A stretch of DNA of 64,000 nucleotides from Kribbella sp. VKM Ac-2569 (GTDB lineage Bacteria > Actinomycetota > Actinomycetes > Propionibacteriales > Kribbellaceae), in contig NZ_SGXJ01000003.1 in assembly GCF_004216905.1 (NCBI RefSeq), positions 1,178,001 to 1,242,000 on the forward strand, written 5' to 3'. Position numbers and translations under genes: made by a program. The notes under the pieces are model-generated. The model had not been told where the DNA came from, ran no database searches, and was given only the letters and a program-made list of their open reading frames with translations. Shown in pieces: positions 44,226-53,240 of the stretch (within the stretch, counting starts at the first letter, position 1; each line of letters starts with the position of its first letter).

Positions 44226-46361
44226 TCAGCCGAAGATCTCCCCCGCGGCAGCCTTCCGGTCCAGCAGGGCCGGCGGCTCGAAGCGGGCGCCGTACGTCGC
44301 TGCCAGCTGGCGTGCACGTTCTGCGAACTTCTGCACACCATAGGCGTTTACGTACTGCAACGCGCCGCCGTGCAGTGGCGGGAACCCGATGCCGAAGATC
44401 GACCCGATGTTGGCATCCGGCACCGAGCGCAACACACCCTCGTCCAGGCACTTCACCGTCTCGAGCGCCATCGCGAACAGCATCCGCTCCTGCAGATCGA
44501 CGCGCGAGACGTCGGCGCCGGCAGCGAAATGCTCGCGCAACCCGGGCCACAACTGCTTCGGCCCGTCGGCCGGGTAGTCGTAGAACCCCGCACCGGCAGC
44601 CTTGCCGCGCCGGTCGAACTCGTTGACGAGCCGGTCGGTCACCGCCATCCCAGGGTGATCGTCGAACGCGCCCGCACTGTCACCCGCCACCCGCGCGGCG
44701 TCCCGGATCTTCTGCGGCAGCGTCAGCGTCACCTCGTCCAGCATCGCCAGCGGCGGCGCCGGGAACCCGGCCTGGGTCGCGGCGCGCTCGATCATCACCG
44801 GGTCGACACCCTCGGCGACCATCGCGGCACCCTCCATCACGAGCGTGCCGAACACCCGCGACGTGAAGAACCCACGGCTGTCGTTGACCACGATCGGCGT
44901 CTTCTTGATCTGCCGTACGACGTCGTACGCCTGCGCGATCGCGCGATCCGAGGTCTTCTCCCCCACGATCAGCTCGACCAGCGGCATCCGGTCGACCGGC
45001 GAGAAGAAGTGCATGCCGATGAAGTCGTCGGGCCGGTCGATGCCGTCGGCGAGCGCCGTGATCGGCAGCGTGGAGGTGTTCGAGCAGAGCAGCGCGTCGG
45101 GCTCGACCACGTCGGCGATCTCCGCGAACACCTTTTGCTTGAGCCCGCCGTCTTCGAAGACGGCCTCGATCACCAGGTCGCACCCGGCCAGGTCGTTCGG
45201 GTCCCCGGTCGGCGTGATCCGGCTCAGGAACGCCTCCACCTCGGCAGCCGTCGACCGACCCTTCGCGACCTGCTTCGCCAGGAGCTTCTCGGAGTACTCC
45301 TTGCCGCGAGCGGCCGCCTCCAGCGAGACGTCCTTGAGCACCACAGACATCCCGGCCTTCGCGCACACGTACGCGATCCCGGCGCCCATCATCCCCGCCC
45401 CGAGCACCCCGACCTTGCGCGCGGAGTACTTCGGCACGCCGGCAGGCCGCGACCCGCCCGCGTTGATCGACTGCAGGTCGAAGAAGAACACCTGGATCAT
45501 GTTCTTCGCGATCTGCCCGGTCGCCAGCGACACGAAGTACCGCGACTCGATCCGCGAGGCGGTCTCGAAGTCGACCTGGCTGCCCTCGACCGCGGCGCTC
45601 ATGATCGCCCGCGGCGCCGGGTACGGCGCACCCTTGAGCTGCTTGCGCAGGTTCGCCGGGAACGCGGGCAGGAAAGCGGCCAGCTTCGGCGAGGACGGCG
45701 TACCGCCCGGGATCTTGTACCCGTCGCGGTCCCACGGCTGCTTGGCGTCGCCGTCGTACGTCGAGATCCACCGGCGGGCCGCATCCAGCAGGTCCCCGGC
45801 CGGCACGACCTCGTCGACGATGCCCACGCTCGCGGCGTGCGCGGGCTTCATCCGCTGGCCCTGCAGCAACACCTTCATCAGCGCGTCCTGGAGTCCGAGC
45901 ATCCGGACCGTGCGGGTCACTCCCCCGCCGCCGGGCAGCAGGCCGAGTGTCACCTCGGGTACGCCGAGTTCGATCCGGTTGTCGTCGGCAACAATCCGGT
46001 GGTGGCAGGCGAGCGCGATCTCGAGCCCGCCGCCGAGCGCCGATCCGTTGATCGCGGCAACCACCGGGACGCCCAGCGTTTCCAGGGTCCTGAGCTGCCG
46101 CTTGACCTCTTCGATGGTGTCGAACACCTCGGCCGCGTCCGACGGCTGGATCTTCGACAGCTGCTGCAAGTTGCCGCCGGCAAAGAACGTCGACTTCGCC
46201 GAAGTCACGATCACGCCCTTGATCAGGGCCTTCTCGGCGACCAGGCGTTCGACAGTCCGGCCCATTGCTTCGACGTACGCGTCGTTCATCGTGTTCGCGG
46301 AGGCGTCTGGGTCGTTCATCGTCAGCGTGACGACCCCGGCGTCGTTCTTCCACTCAATCAT
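44226..46361 (-). CDS. fadB: FadB-type enoyl-CoA hydratase / 3-hydroxyacyl-CoA dehydrogenase
   Basis: A 711-residue bifunctional beta-oxidation enzyme. Residues 1-190 are the crotonase domain (oxyanion loop [17 protein letters not shown] and [17 protein letters not shown]). After a linker, the NAD-binding domain begins [20 protein letters not shown] (about 333), followed by [13 protein letters not shown] and C-terminal helical repeats. The ATG at 46361 overlaps the fadA stop as ATGA; the open frame runs a little further upstream but lacks support. Confidence 0.96.
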   Translation of the reverse strand: MIEWKNDAGVVTLTMNDPDASANTMNDAYVEAMGRTVERLVAEKALIKGVIVTSAKSTFFAGGNLQQLSKIQPSDAAEVFDTIEEVKRQLRTLETLGVPVVAAINGSALGGGLEIALACHHRIVADDNRIELGVPEVTLGLLPGGGGVTRTVRMLGLQDALMKVLLQGQRMKPAHAASVGIVDEVVPAGDLLDAARRWISTYDGDAKQPWDRDGYKIPGGTPSSPKLAAFLPAFPANLRKQLKGAPYPAPRAIMSAAVEGSQVDFETASRIESRYFVSLATGQIAKNMIQVFFFDLQSINAGGSRPAGVPKYSARKVGVLGAGMMGAGIAYVCAKAGMSVVLKDVSLEAAARGKEYSEKLLAKQVAKGRSTAAEVEAFLSRITPTGDPNDLAGCDLVIEAVFEDGGLKQKVFAEIADVVEPDALLCSNTSTLPITALADGIDRPDDFIGMHFFSPVDRMPLVELIVGEKTSDRAIAQAYDVVRQIKKTPIVVNDSRGFFTSRVFGTLVMEGAAMVAEGVDPVMIERAATQAGFPAPPLAMLDEVTLTLPQKIRDAARVAGDSAGAFDDHPGMAVTDRLVNEFDRRGKAAGAGFYDYPADGPKQLWPGLREHFAAGADVSRVDLQERMLFAMALETVKCLDEGVLRSVPDANIGSIFGIGFPPLHGGALQYVNAYGVQKFAERARQLAATYGARFEPPALLDRKAAAGEIFG

Positions 46362-47578
46362 GCCGTGAGCCTTTCGATGATCGTCGCGACGCCCATACCG
46401 CCGCCGACGCACAGGGTGGCCAGTCCGTAGCGGAGCTCGCGTCGCTCCAGCTCGTCCAGCAGGGTTCCGATCAGCATCGCGCCGGTGGCGCCGAGCGGGT
46501 GGCCGAGCGCGATCGCGCCGCCGTTCACGTTCACCTTCTCGTGCGGTACGCCGAGATCCTTCATGAAATGCATGACCGCAGCCGCGAACGCCTCGTTCAT
46601 CTCGAACAGGTCGATGTCGTCCACCTCGAGCCCGGCCCTGGCCAGCGCCTTGCGGGCTGCCGGCGCCGGGCCGGTCAGCATGATCGTCGGATCCGCGCCG
46701 CTGACGCCGGTGGCGACCACCCGGCCGCGGGGCGCCTGACCGAGCGCCTCACCGGCCTTCTCGTTGCCGACAGCAACCAGCGCCGCCCCGTCGACGATGC
46801 CCGACGAGTTGCCCGCATGGTGCACATGCGTGATCCGCTCGACGGTCAGGTACTTCTCCAGCGCGACCGAGTCGAACCCGCCGTGCTCCCCGATCGCCTC
46901 GAACGACAACGGCAGCCCGGCCAGCGTCTCGACGGACGTCCCGGGCCGGACGAGCTGGTCGTGGTCCAGGATCCGCAGCCCGTTCCGATCCACGACCGGT
47001 ACGACGGAACGCGCGAAGTACCCGTTGGCCCACGCCTTCGCGGCCCGCGCGTGCGACTCGGCGGCGTACGTGTCGACGTCGGTGCGGGAGAAGCCGTCGA
47101 GCGTCGCGATCAGGTCCGCGCTGATGCCCTGCGGGATGAAGCCGGTCTCGAGAGCGGTCTCCGGGTCCATCGCCCAGGCGCCGCCGTCGGAACCCATCTT
47201 CACGCGAGACATCGACTCGACGCCGCCCGCCAGGATGAAGTCCTCCCATCCGGACCGGACCCGCTGCGCTGCGTGGTTGACGGCCTCGAGACCCGACGCG
47301 CAGAAGCGGTTCAGCTGCACGCCACCGGTCGTCTCGGGATAGCCGGCCACCAGTACGGCGGTCCGCGCGATGTCCATGCCCTGGTCGCCGATCGGCGTCA
47401 CCACGCCGAGCACCACGTCGTCGATGGCCGTCGGATCCAGGTCGGGATGCCGGGTCCGCAGCTCCTGCAGCAGTCCGGTGATCAGCTGGATCGGCTTGAC
47501 CTCGTGCAGCGCACCGGTGGGCTTGCCCTTGCCGCGCGGTGTCCGAATCGCGTCGTACAGAAAGGCTTCGCTGGTCAT
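46358..47578 (-). CDS. fadA: FadA-type acetyl-CoA C-acyltransferase (thiolase)
   Basis: A 406-residue thiolase closing the beta-oxidation cycle. The acyl-carrying Cys is in [13 protein letters not shown] (near 92), the His in [15 protein letters not shown] and the second Cys in [11 protein letters not shown]. It lies upstream of fadB with a 4-base overlap. The ATG begins 8 bases after the end of a CACAAT -10, so translation is probably leaderless; a MerR-type promoter precedes it. Confidence 0.97.
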   Translation of the reverse strand: MTSEAFLYDAIRTPRGKGKPTGALHEVKPIQLITGLLQELRTRHPDLDPTAIDDVVLGVVTPIGDQGMDIARTAVLVAGYPETTGGVQLNRFCASGLEAVNHAAQRVRSGWEDFILAGGVESMSRVKMGSDGGAWAMDPETALETGFIPQGISADLIATLDGFSRTDVDTYAAESHARAAKAWANGYFARSVVPVVDRNGLRILDHDQLVRPGTSVETLAGLPLSFEAIGEHGGFDSVALEKYLTVERITHVHHAGNSSGIVDGAALVAVGNEKAGEALGQAPRGRVVATGVSGADPTIMLTGPAPAARKALARAGLEVDDIDLFEMNEAFAAAVMHFMKDLGVPHEKVNVNGGAIALGHPLGATGAMLIGTLLDELERRELRYGLATLCVGGGMGVATIIERLTA

Positions 47579-47585
47579 AGAGGTG

Positions 47586-47616
47586 ATTGTGACAGTAGAG
47601 CTGTCACGATGGTCAA
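47586..47616 (-). promoter_or_regulatory. MerR-type promoter/operator of fadA-fadB
   Basis: On the minus strand: -35 TTGACC (47616-47611), a 19-base spacer, -10 CACAAT (47591-47586), then 7 bases to the fadA ATG. The spacer carries the perfect dyad GTGACAG-N5-CTGTCAC (47589-47607). A stretched 19-base spacer with a central dyad is the hallmark of MerR-activated promoters. The same arrangement is found at 54370-54400. Confidence 0.75.
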
Positions 47617-47628
47617 GGGGGACTCGTT

Positions 47629-48390
47629 ATGATCTCCGCCATGTCGGAGCTGGCGGGGACTGCGTCTACTGGGACCGACGCGACGCTGACGGTGGACGAA
47701 CTGTCGGCGCGGGTCGGGATGACCGTGCGTACGTTGCGTTTCTATGCGGGGCGGGGGCTGATTCCACCGCCGATCCGGCGCGGGCGGGTCGGGTACTACG
47801 GCCCGGAGCACATCGCGCGGCTCGATCTGGTGCGTGAGCTGCAGGCGCACGGGTTCACGCTGCAGGCGATCGAGGGGTACCTGGACCGGATCCCGACCGA
47901 CGCGACACCGCAGGACATCGCGCTGCACCGGACCCTGCTGACGCCGTGGATGCGCGATCTCCCTGAAACACTCGATCGCTCGGCACTGGTACGGCGTACC
48001 GGCCGGGAGCTGAACGACGACGACATCGAGATGCTGGTGGCGCTCGGGGTGGTCGAGCCGACGCCCGACGAGGACGTGTTCCAGGTCGCGACCGCGCATC
48101 TGAGTCTCGGCGTCGAACTGCTCGACCTGGATCTCCCGGTCGAGGCGGTGCTCGACGCCGGCCGGATCTTCACCGAACACGGCCGCGCGATCGCCGAGGA
48201 ACTCACCGAGGTCTTCCGCACCAAGGTCTGGCCCCACTACCGCGACTCCGGCGGCCCCCCGGAACACATCCAGCAACTGGTAGAACGCTTCAAACCAGTC
48301 ACCATCCAAGGCCTGGTCCTGGCCTACGAACGAGCCGTAGGCGAAACCCAACGAGACACAATCCGCCGAACCCAACACAAACCCCGCTGA
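47629..48390 (+). CDS. MerR-family regulator of fatty-acid genes
   Basis: A 253-residue MerR protein, longer than metal or drug sensors. The winged helix is at about 20-85 (LTVDELSARVGMTVRTLRFY, GRVGYYGPEHIARL). The C-terminal 160 residues form an effector domain without Cys clusters, rich in acidic and helical stretches. ATG 47629 or 47641 may be the start. It is divergent from fadA and shares its control region, so it is the obvious candidate for the dyad there; an acyl-CoA-type effector is inference. Confidence 0.88.
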   Translation: MISAMSELAGTASTGTDATLTVDELSARVGMTVRTLRFYAGRGLIPPPIRRGRVGYYGPEHIARLDLVRELQAHGFTLQAIEGYLDRIPTDATPQDIALHRTLLTPWMRDLPETLDRSALVRRTGRELNDDDIEMLVALGVVEPTPDEDVFQVATAHLSLGVELLDLDLPVEAVLDAGRIFTEHGRAIAEELTEVFRTKVWPHYRDSGGPPEHIQQLVERFKPVTIQGLVLAYERAVGETQRDTIRRTQHKPR

Positions 48391-48392
48391 CC

Positions 48393-48406
48393 CCACCGCC
48401 GGGTGG
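48393..48406. terminator. Small hairpin between merR and the DUF6510 gene
   Basis: CCACC (48393-48397), GCCG loop, GGTGG (48402-48406), followed by TGTTT, 2 bases after the merR stop and between convergent genes. It is a plausible but short terminator. Confidence 0.45.
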
Positions 48407-48425
48407 TGTTTGCGGGCCCGGGGGG

Positions 48426-48686
48426 TTATGAGTTGGGGACTCGGAGGTAGGTGAGGCCTCGGAGGTCTAGGTAGGTGTTGGTGGGGGTGGTTACTACGCG
48501 GAGGAGGACGGTGTCGCAGCCGGCGCAGCGGGCGATCATGCCGGGGGCGTCGACGTACAGGCGGGACTCGGCGAAGACGGTGGTCTGGCCGCAACCGTTG
48601 CATTGGGCAATGGCTGCGGTGAGGTCGACCGCGAACAGTTCGCTCAGCGCCCCCGCGGCCGCGTTGCCGTCCAAGTAGTCGCTCAT
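48426..48686 (-). CDS. DUF6510 zinc-ribbon protein
   Basis: An 86-residue protein with two CxxC knuckles, CNGC (about 29-32) and CAGC (about 54-57), making a zinc ribbon. It matches the small DUF6510 family found beside molybdopterin sulfite-oxidase-like and ferredoxin-reductase-like genes in actinobacteria. The ATG overlaps the reductase stop (ATGA 48683-48686), so it is expressed with that pair. The function is unknown. Confidence 0.85.
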   Translation of the reverse strand: MSDYLDGNAAAGALSELFAVDLTAAIAQCNGCGQTTVFAESRLYVDAPGMIARCAGCDTVLLRVVTTPTNTYLDLRGLTYLRVPNS

Positions 48687-49414
48687 CGAGGTCCTCCTGT
48701 CGGGCCGAAACGTTCAGTTCTGACGCGGGCCGGGTCGTGCCCGGCCGCGACCAGCAGGTCCGCCACCGTCTCCACGAACGGCGTCGGTCCGCATACGTAC
48801 GTCGTCGCGCCGTCCTCGGGCTTGAACGCGTACTGCTCGATCAGCTCCGCGTCGATCCGCCCGACCCGAGGCTCCCCGGCCGGCGCCTCCCGCGTGTAAA
48901 CGAGCCGTACGTCGACATCGTCCGACGAGGCCAGCTCCTTCAGATCGCTCACGTAGATCACCGACTCCGGCCGCCGCACGGAGTACAGCAACCGCACCGG
49001 CGTCGTACCAGCGACGGCATGAGCCCGCAGCATCGCCCGCAACGGCACGACTCCCGATCCCCCGCCGATCAGCTGCACCGGCCCTTCCTGCTCGGGCTTC
49101 CACACGAACCACCCGCCGACCGGTCCCCGGATCTCCAGCGGATCCCCGACCTTCAGCACGTCGACCAGGTACGGCGACACTTCGCCGTCAGGCACCTGCT
49201 CCACGGTCAGCTCGATCGTCGAGCCGTCCGAACCGTCCCAGGCCGACGCGATCGAGTACGACCGCGACGCCCGGTACCCGTCGTCCGCGGTCAGCCGTAC
49301 GTCGAGATGCTGCCCCGCGAGATGCCCCGGCCAGTCCGGTACGTCGAGCACGATCGTGCGAGCGGTCTCCGTCTCCCGCCGTACATCGGCCACCGTGGCG
49401 ACCTGCCAAGACAT
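48683..49414 (-). CDS. FAD/NAD-dependent ferredoxin-reductase-like oxidoreductase
   Basis: A 243-residue flavoprotein of the ferredoxin-NADP reductase fold. FAD contact ASRSYSIAS, nucleotide-binding GGGSGVVPLRAML and terminal-type YVCGPTPFVETVADLL are seen. No [2Fe-2S] domain is attached. The ATG (49412-49414) lies 8 bases after the upstream gene's stop; ATG 49453 is an alternative that would overlap it. It probably supplies or takes electrons for the sulfite-oxidase-like protein. Confidence 0.9.
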   Translation of the reverse strand: MSWQVATVADVRRETETARTIVLDVPDWPGHLAGQHLDVRLTADDGYRASRSYSIASAWDGSDGSTIELTVEQVPDGEVSPYLVDVLKVGDPLEIRGPVGGWFVWKPEQEGPVQLIGGGSGVVPLRAMLRAHAVAGTTPVRLLYSVRRPESVIYVSDLKELASSDDVDVRLVYTREAPAGEPRVGRIDAELIEQYAFKPEDGATTYVCGPTPFVETVADLLVAAGHDPARVRTERFGPTGGPR

Positions 49415-49422
49415 GCGCGCGC

Positions 49423-50019
49423 TCAATCGCCGGCGTATCGCTGTTCTTTCCATGGGTCTCCGTACTCGTGATAGCCGGCGGTCTCCCAGAAGCCGAGGTC
49501 CTCGCTGTCGGACAGCACCAGACCTCGGACCCATTTGGCGCTCTTCCAGAAGTACAGGTGCGGAACGAGCAGTCGCGCGGGTCCGCCGTGTTCGGCGTGC
49601 AACGGCTCACCGTCGTACTCGTAGGCGATCCAGGACTGCCCGTCGAGCAGGTCCTCGAGCGGCAGGTTCGTGGTGTAGCCGCCGTAGCTGTGCGCCATCG
49701 CGAAGTCCGCGCCGGTCTCGACGTCCGCGAGCAGCGTGTCGAGCGAGACGCCCTTCCAGGTCGTCTGCAGTTTGGACCACCGGGTCACACAGTGGATGTC
49801 CTTGGTGATCTCCTCGGCCGGCAACGCCGTCAGGGCCGCCCAGTCCCACTTGTACTTCTCGCCGGTCTCCGTGGTGACCGTGAATTCCCAGTGATCGGTC
49901 AGGATGTGCGGTGTCGGTCCCGCCGACAGCACCGGAAACTCGTGCGTCAGGTACTGCCCCGGCGGTAGATCCGTCCCACCGCCGCGCCGACCTGTGAACC
50001 CCGGCGACACGATGCCCAT
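49423..50019 (-). CDS. Sulfite-oxidase-like molybdopterin oxidoreductase (MsrP/YedY type)
   Basis: A 198-residue soluble oxidoreductase_molyb-domain protein. The molybdenum-ligand cysteine lies in IHCVTRWSKL, followed by the conserved SYGGYTTNLPLEDLL and HGGPARLLVPHLYFWKSAKW. No signal peptide is seen, so it is cytoplasmic, unlike periplasmic MsrP. GGAGG lies 6 bases before the ATG (50017-50019). It is first in a three-gene run with a reductase and a zinc-ribbon protein. Confidence 0.92.
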   Translation of the reverse strand: MGIVSPGFTGRRGGGTDLPPGQYLTHEFPVLSAGPTPHILTDHWEFTVTTETGEKYKWDWAALTALPAEEITKDIHCVTRWSKLQTTWKGVSLDTLLADVETGADFAMAHSYGGYTTNLPLEDLLDGQSWIAYEYDGEPLHAEHGGPARLLVPHLYFWKSAKWVRGLVLSDSEDLGFWETAGYHEYGDPWKEQRYAGD

Positions 50020-50268
50020 AACGACCTCCCTCGACTCCTGGAAGCAGTCAATCACGGTCGACCTGCGCGCAGGGAGCGCCGCGGACCCGACACGGGACTA
50101 AACTGGGCGGTACGGCGTGCCCCGGACCACGGCTCGCGCATCGCACCCGGCGGGCGACGGATGAGGATCGCGGCATCGGGTACCGGTCGTTATCAGGCGG
50201 CTGGACCGGCGGATCTGGGGACCGGACATGGCGCGGCCGCACAAGAGTCTGATGGTGACGCGCGCGCT

Positions 50269-51129
50269 ATGACCAACATCTCGATGATCCGGCCGCTAGG
50301 GTGGACGCTCCGCCCGATGGCGGTTCGAGTCTGGACGGATTGGGTGGATCACGACCGCAGCGCGAGGGTGTGGGGGGCGATCAGAGCCGTTGCCGACGGC
50401 GCGTCCCCGACGCTGGCGCACGCCGTGTCGGCCTGTGCCCAGGCGCTCTCCGCGGCCGGCGCCGGGCTCGCGATGACGCGCGACGGCGGGATGCTCGAGC
50501 CGGTGCTGGCCACCAGCCCGGAGATCGCTGACCTGGACGAACTGCAGTTCGAGCTTGGTGACGGCCCGAGCGGTGAGGCGGCCGCCATGAGCGCGCCGGT
50601 GCTCGAGCCAGACCTTGCCGGCGTCGCGGCCGGTCGACGGTGGCCGGCGTTCGCCGCAGCTGGTGGTGCACGGAATGTGCGCGGCGTCTTCGCGTTCCCG
50701 GTCGCCGCCGGAGCCGCGAGGGTCGGCGTACTGACCGTTTACCGGCGGGAGCCGGGACCACTGCAGCGCGAGCAACTGGAGCAGGCGTTGGTGTTCGCAG
50801 ACGCCCTGTTCGTGCTCGCCCTGGACAACCGTCAGGGTGTCAGCGCGGACCTGGACGAGGTGATCGAGGCTGCGTTCACCGCTCGCCGGGCCGAGGTCCA
50901 CCAGGCCGCCGGCAGGCTCGCCTCCCAGCAGCGCATCAGTGTCACCGACGCGCTGGCCCGGCTGCGCGCGTACGCCTACAGCAGTGGATTGTCGTTGTAC
51001 AAGGTCGCCATCGACGTGATGTCCGATCGCCTGCACCTCGACGGTGACCAGCCCCGTGGCGGCGGTCCACCGGCGAAGCCGCAGCTGACAGACCCCGAAA
51101 CGGCCGAGAAAGAAGAGGAGGAGGACTGA
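50269..51129 (+). CDS. GAF-ANTAR domain protein 1
   Basis: A 286-residue signalling protein. The GAF-like domain occupies about 30-185 (LQFELGDGPSGEAA, GVFAFPVAAGAARVGVLTVYR). The ANTAR RNA-binding helices lie at about 205-255 (EVHQAAGRLASQQRISVTDALARLRAYA), and an acidic tail ends EKEEEED. ANTAR proteins act as antiterminators by binding paired RNA hairpins. The start is uncertain: ATG 50269 is used, ATG 50317 is possible. It overlaps the second GAF-ANTAR gene (TGATG). Confidence 0.85.
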   Translation: MTNISMIRPLGWTLRPMAVRVWTDWVDHDRSARVWGAIRAVADGASPTLAHAVSACAQALSAAGAGLAMTRDGGMLEPVLATSPEIADLDELQFELGDGPSGEAAAMSAPVLEPDLAGVAAGRRWPAFAAAGGARNVRGVFAFPVAAGAARVGVLTVYRREPGPLQREQLEQALVFADALFVLALDNRQGVSADLDEVIEAAFTARRAEVHQAAGRLASQQRISVTDALARLRAYAYSSGLSLYKVAIDVMSDRLHLDGDQPRGGGPPAKPQLTDPETAEKEEEED

Positions 51130-51857
51130 TGAGTGCATCCGATCGCAGAGTGCGCGAGGTGTTCATCGAATTGTCGGACACGCTCGTCGACGACTTCGAT
51201 GTCATCGAGTTCCTGGACCGGCTCGCCGCTCGTTGCAGCGAGCTGCTGGGGGTGTCGGCCTGTGGCATTCTTCTCGCCGATCATCACGGTGCGCTGAACC
51301 TGGTCGCGGCCTCCACCGAACAGGCACGGCTGGTCGAGCTGAACCAGCTGCAGAACCTCGAGGGCCCCTGCTTCGACGCGTTCAGTACCGGCCGCCCGGT
51401 GCAGCATCCGGACCTGCGGAGCGCCCGCGGCCACTGGCCCCGCTTCACCGCAGCCGCTGTCAGCTCCGGCTACCTCTCGGTGCAGGCGCTGCCGATGCGC
51501 TTGCGCGACACAGTCCTCGGGGCGGTGAATCTGTTCAGCAAGACCACCGGGGAGCTGGATGCCGACACCATCACCCTGGGGCAGGCGCTGGCCGACGCGG
51601 CCACGATCGGCATCGTGCACCAACGCGCGCTGGCCCGCCAGGAGATCGTCACCGAGCAGCTCCAGACCGCTCTGAACAGCCGGATCCTGATCGAGCAGGC
51701 GAAGGGTTTCCTCAGCCACAGCCTCGACATCGGCGTCGACGAAGCGTTCGCCTTGATGCGTTCGTACGCCCGCGCCAACAACCGCCGTCTGACCGACGTC
51801 GCCGACGAGGTCGTCCAGGCCAGGCTGACGCTCACCCCGTCCCCGTCTCTGGAGTAG
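51129..51857 (+). CDS. GAF-ANTAR domain protein 2
   Basis: A 242-residue GAF (about 15-165; ISF-like GPCFDAFSTGRPVQHPDL, YLSVQALPMRLRDTVLGAVNLF) plus ANTAR (about 170-230; ILIEQAKGFLSHSLDIGVDEAFALMR). The canonical ANTAR residues are better kept here than in protein 1. Its start overlaps protein 1 by one base, so the two are made together and may pair. The RNA targets are unknown. Confidence 0.9.
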   Translation: MSASDRRVREVFIELSDTLVDDFDVIEFLDRLAARCSELLGVSACGILLADHHGALNLVAASTEQARLVELNQLQNLEGPCFDAFSTGRPVQHPDLRSARGHWPRFTAAAVSSGYLSVQALPMRLRDTVLGAVNLFSKTTGELDADTITLGQALADAATIGIVHQRALARQEIVTEQLQTALNSRILIEQAKGFLSHSLDIGVDEAFALMRSYARANNRRLTDVADEVVQARLTLTPSPSLE

Positions 51858-52082
51858 TTGTGACAAGCCGTGGTGCCTTGCTGCCTTAAGGGTTAGGCTG
51901 ATCGAGCCTGTTCGGGCATGCCCAAGACCTCGGCGCCAGGTGTGTCGCGCCGCCGGAGGGGTTGCGCACGACACACGGCGATACCCAGCACAGGATGCTC
52001 GCACCACCTGTCTGGTGATCAGGCGCAGGACCCGTCGCGACGGCGCCGCCCGCGTGCGCACCGAGCGACGGTTCCCCTGCGT
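51858..52082. other. 225-base gap between convergent genes with hairpins
   Basis: No gene seen. It contains AGGCT/AGCCT (51895-51909), a GGGCATGCCC palindrome (51914-51923), and a larger hairpin with arms GTGTGTCG (51940-51947) and CGACACAC (51969-51976). As both neighbours read into it, the larger hairpin is a likely terminator; none has a U-run. Confidence 0.5.
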
Positions 52083-53225
52083 CTAGACGCCCATCGTCCG
52101 GCCGATGATTTCCTTCATGATCTCGGTGGTGCCGCCGTAGATGGTCTGGATACGGGTGTCCAGGTAGGCCTTGGCGATCGGGTATTCGGTCATGAAGCCG
52201 TAGCCGCCGTGCAGCTGGAGGCACCGGTCGACGACCTTCTTCTGCAGCTCGGTGGTCCACCACTTGGCCATCGCGGCCTCCGCGACGGTCAGCGTGCCGG
52301 CGTTCAGCTCCTGAATGCAGCGGTCGACGAACACCCGGGCGATCTGCGTCTCGGTCGCGAGCTCCGCGAGGACGAAACGACTGTTCTGGAACGACCCGAT
52401 CGGACGGCCGAACGCCTTGCGGTCCTTCACGTACCGGAGGGTGTCCTCGAGCATGTTCTCGCAGGCGGCAGCCGCGACCACCGCGATCGTCAACCGTTCC
52501 TGAGGAAGCTTCTCCATCAGGTAGATGAAGCCCTTGCCCTCTTCGCCGAGCAGGTTGTCCACAGGGACCCGAACGTCGTCGAAGAACAGTTCCGCAGTGT
52601 CCTGCGCCTTGAGCCCGATCTTGTCCAGATTCCGCCCACGCTCGAACCCGGGCATCCCGCGCTCGACCACGATCAGCGAGATCCCCTGCGCGCCGGCCTC
52701 CGGATCAGTCTTCGCCACGACGATCACCAGGTCGGCGAGAATCCCGTTGGAAATGAACGTTTTCTGCCCGTTCAGCACATAGTGGTCGCCGTCGCGCCGC
52801 GCGGTGGTCTGGATGCCCTGCAGATCGCTGCCGGCCCCGGGCTCGGTCATCGCGATCGCGGTGATCGTCTCCCCCGAACAGAACCTCGGCAGCCAGCGCG
52901 CCTTCTGCTCGTCGGTCGCGTAGTCCAGCAGGTACGCCGAATTGATGTCAGTGTGGATGGTGAAGCCGACCCCGCTCGCACGAACCCGGGTCAGCTCCTC
53001 GATCAGCACGGTGTTGAACCGGAAGTCACGCACGCCACCACCGCCGTACTGCTCCGGCATCATGAATCCGAGCAGGCCGGCCGCGCCGGCCGCGCTCCAG
53101 AGCTCGCGCGGGACGATCCCGGCGTCCTCCCAGCTGTCGTGGTGGGGGACGATCTCCTTGTCGCAGAACGACCGGACGGTCTCCCGGAAGGCGTCGTGAT
53201 CGGCGTCGAACAGCTGACGTTCCAC
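52083..53225 (-). CDS. Acyl-CoA dehydrogenase
   Basis: A 380-residue flavoprotein doing the first step of beta-oxidation or branched-chain acyl-CoA breakdown. Signatures are AMTEPGAGSDLQGI (FAD/substrate loop), GQKTFISNG, and QLHGGYGFMTEYPI near the C-terminus, followed by IYGGTTEIMKEIIGR holding the likely catalytic Glu. It lies 15 bases after the CoA-transferase gene and shares its promoter. Confidence 0.95.
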   Translation of the reverse strand: MERQLFDADHDAFRETVRSFCDKEIVPHHDSWEDAGIVPRELWSAAGAAGLLGFMMPEQYGGGGVRDFRFNTVLIEELTRVRASGVGFTIHTDINSAYLLDYATDEQKARWLPRFCSGETITAIAMTEPGAGSDLQGIQTTARRDGDHYVLNGQKTFISNGILADLVIVVAKTDPEAGAQGISLIVVERGMPGFERGRNLDKIGLKAQDTAELFFDDVRVPVDNLLGEEGKGFIYLMEKLPQERLTIAVVAAAACENMLEDTLRYVKDRKAFGRPIGSFQNSRFVLAELATETQIARVFVDRCIQELNAGTLTVAEAAMAKWWTTELQKKVVDRCLQLHGGYGFMTEYPIAKAYLDTRIQTIYGGTTEIMKEIIGRTMGV

Positions 53226-53240
53226 GGGCGGGTTCCTCTC

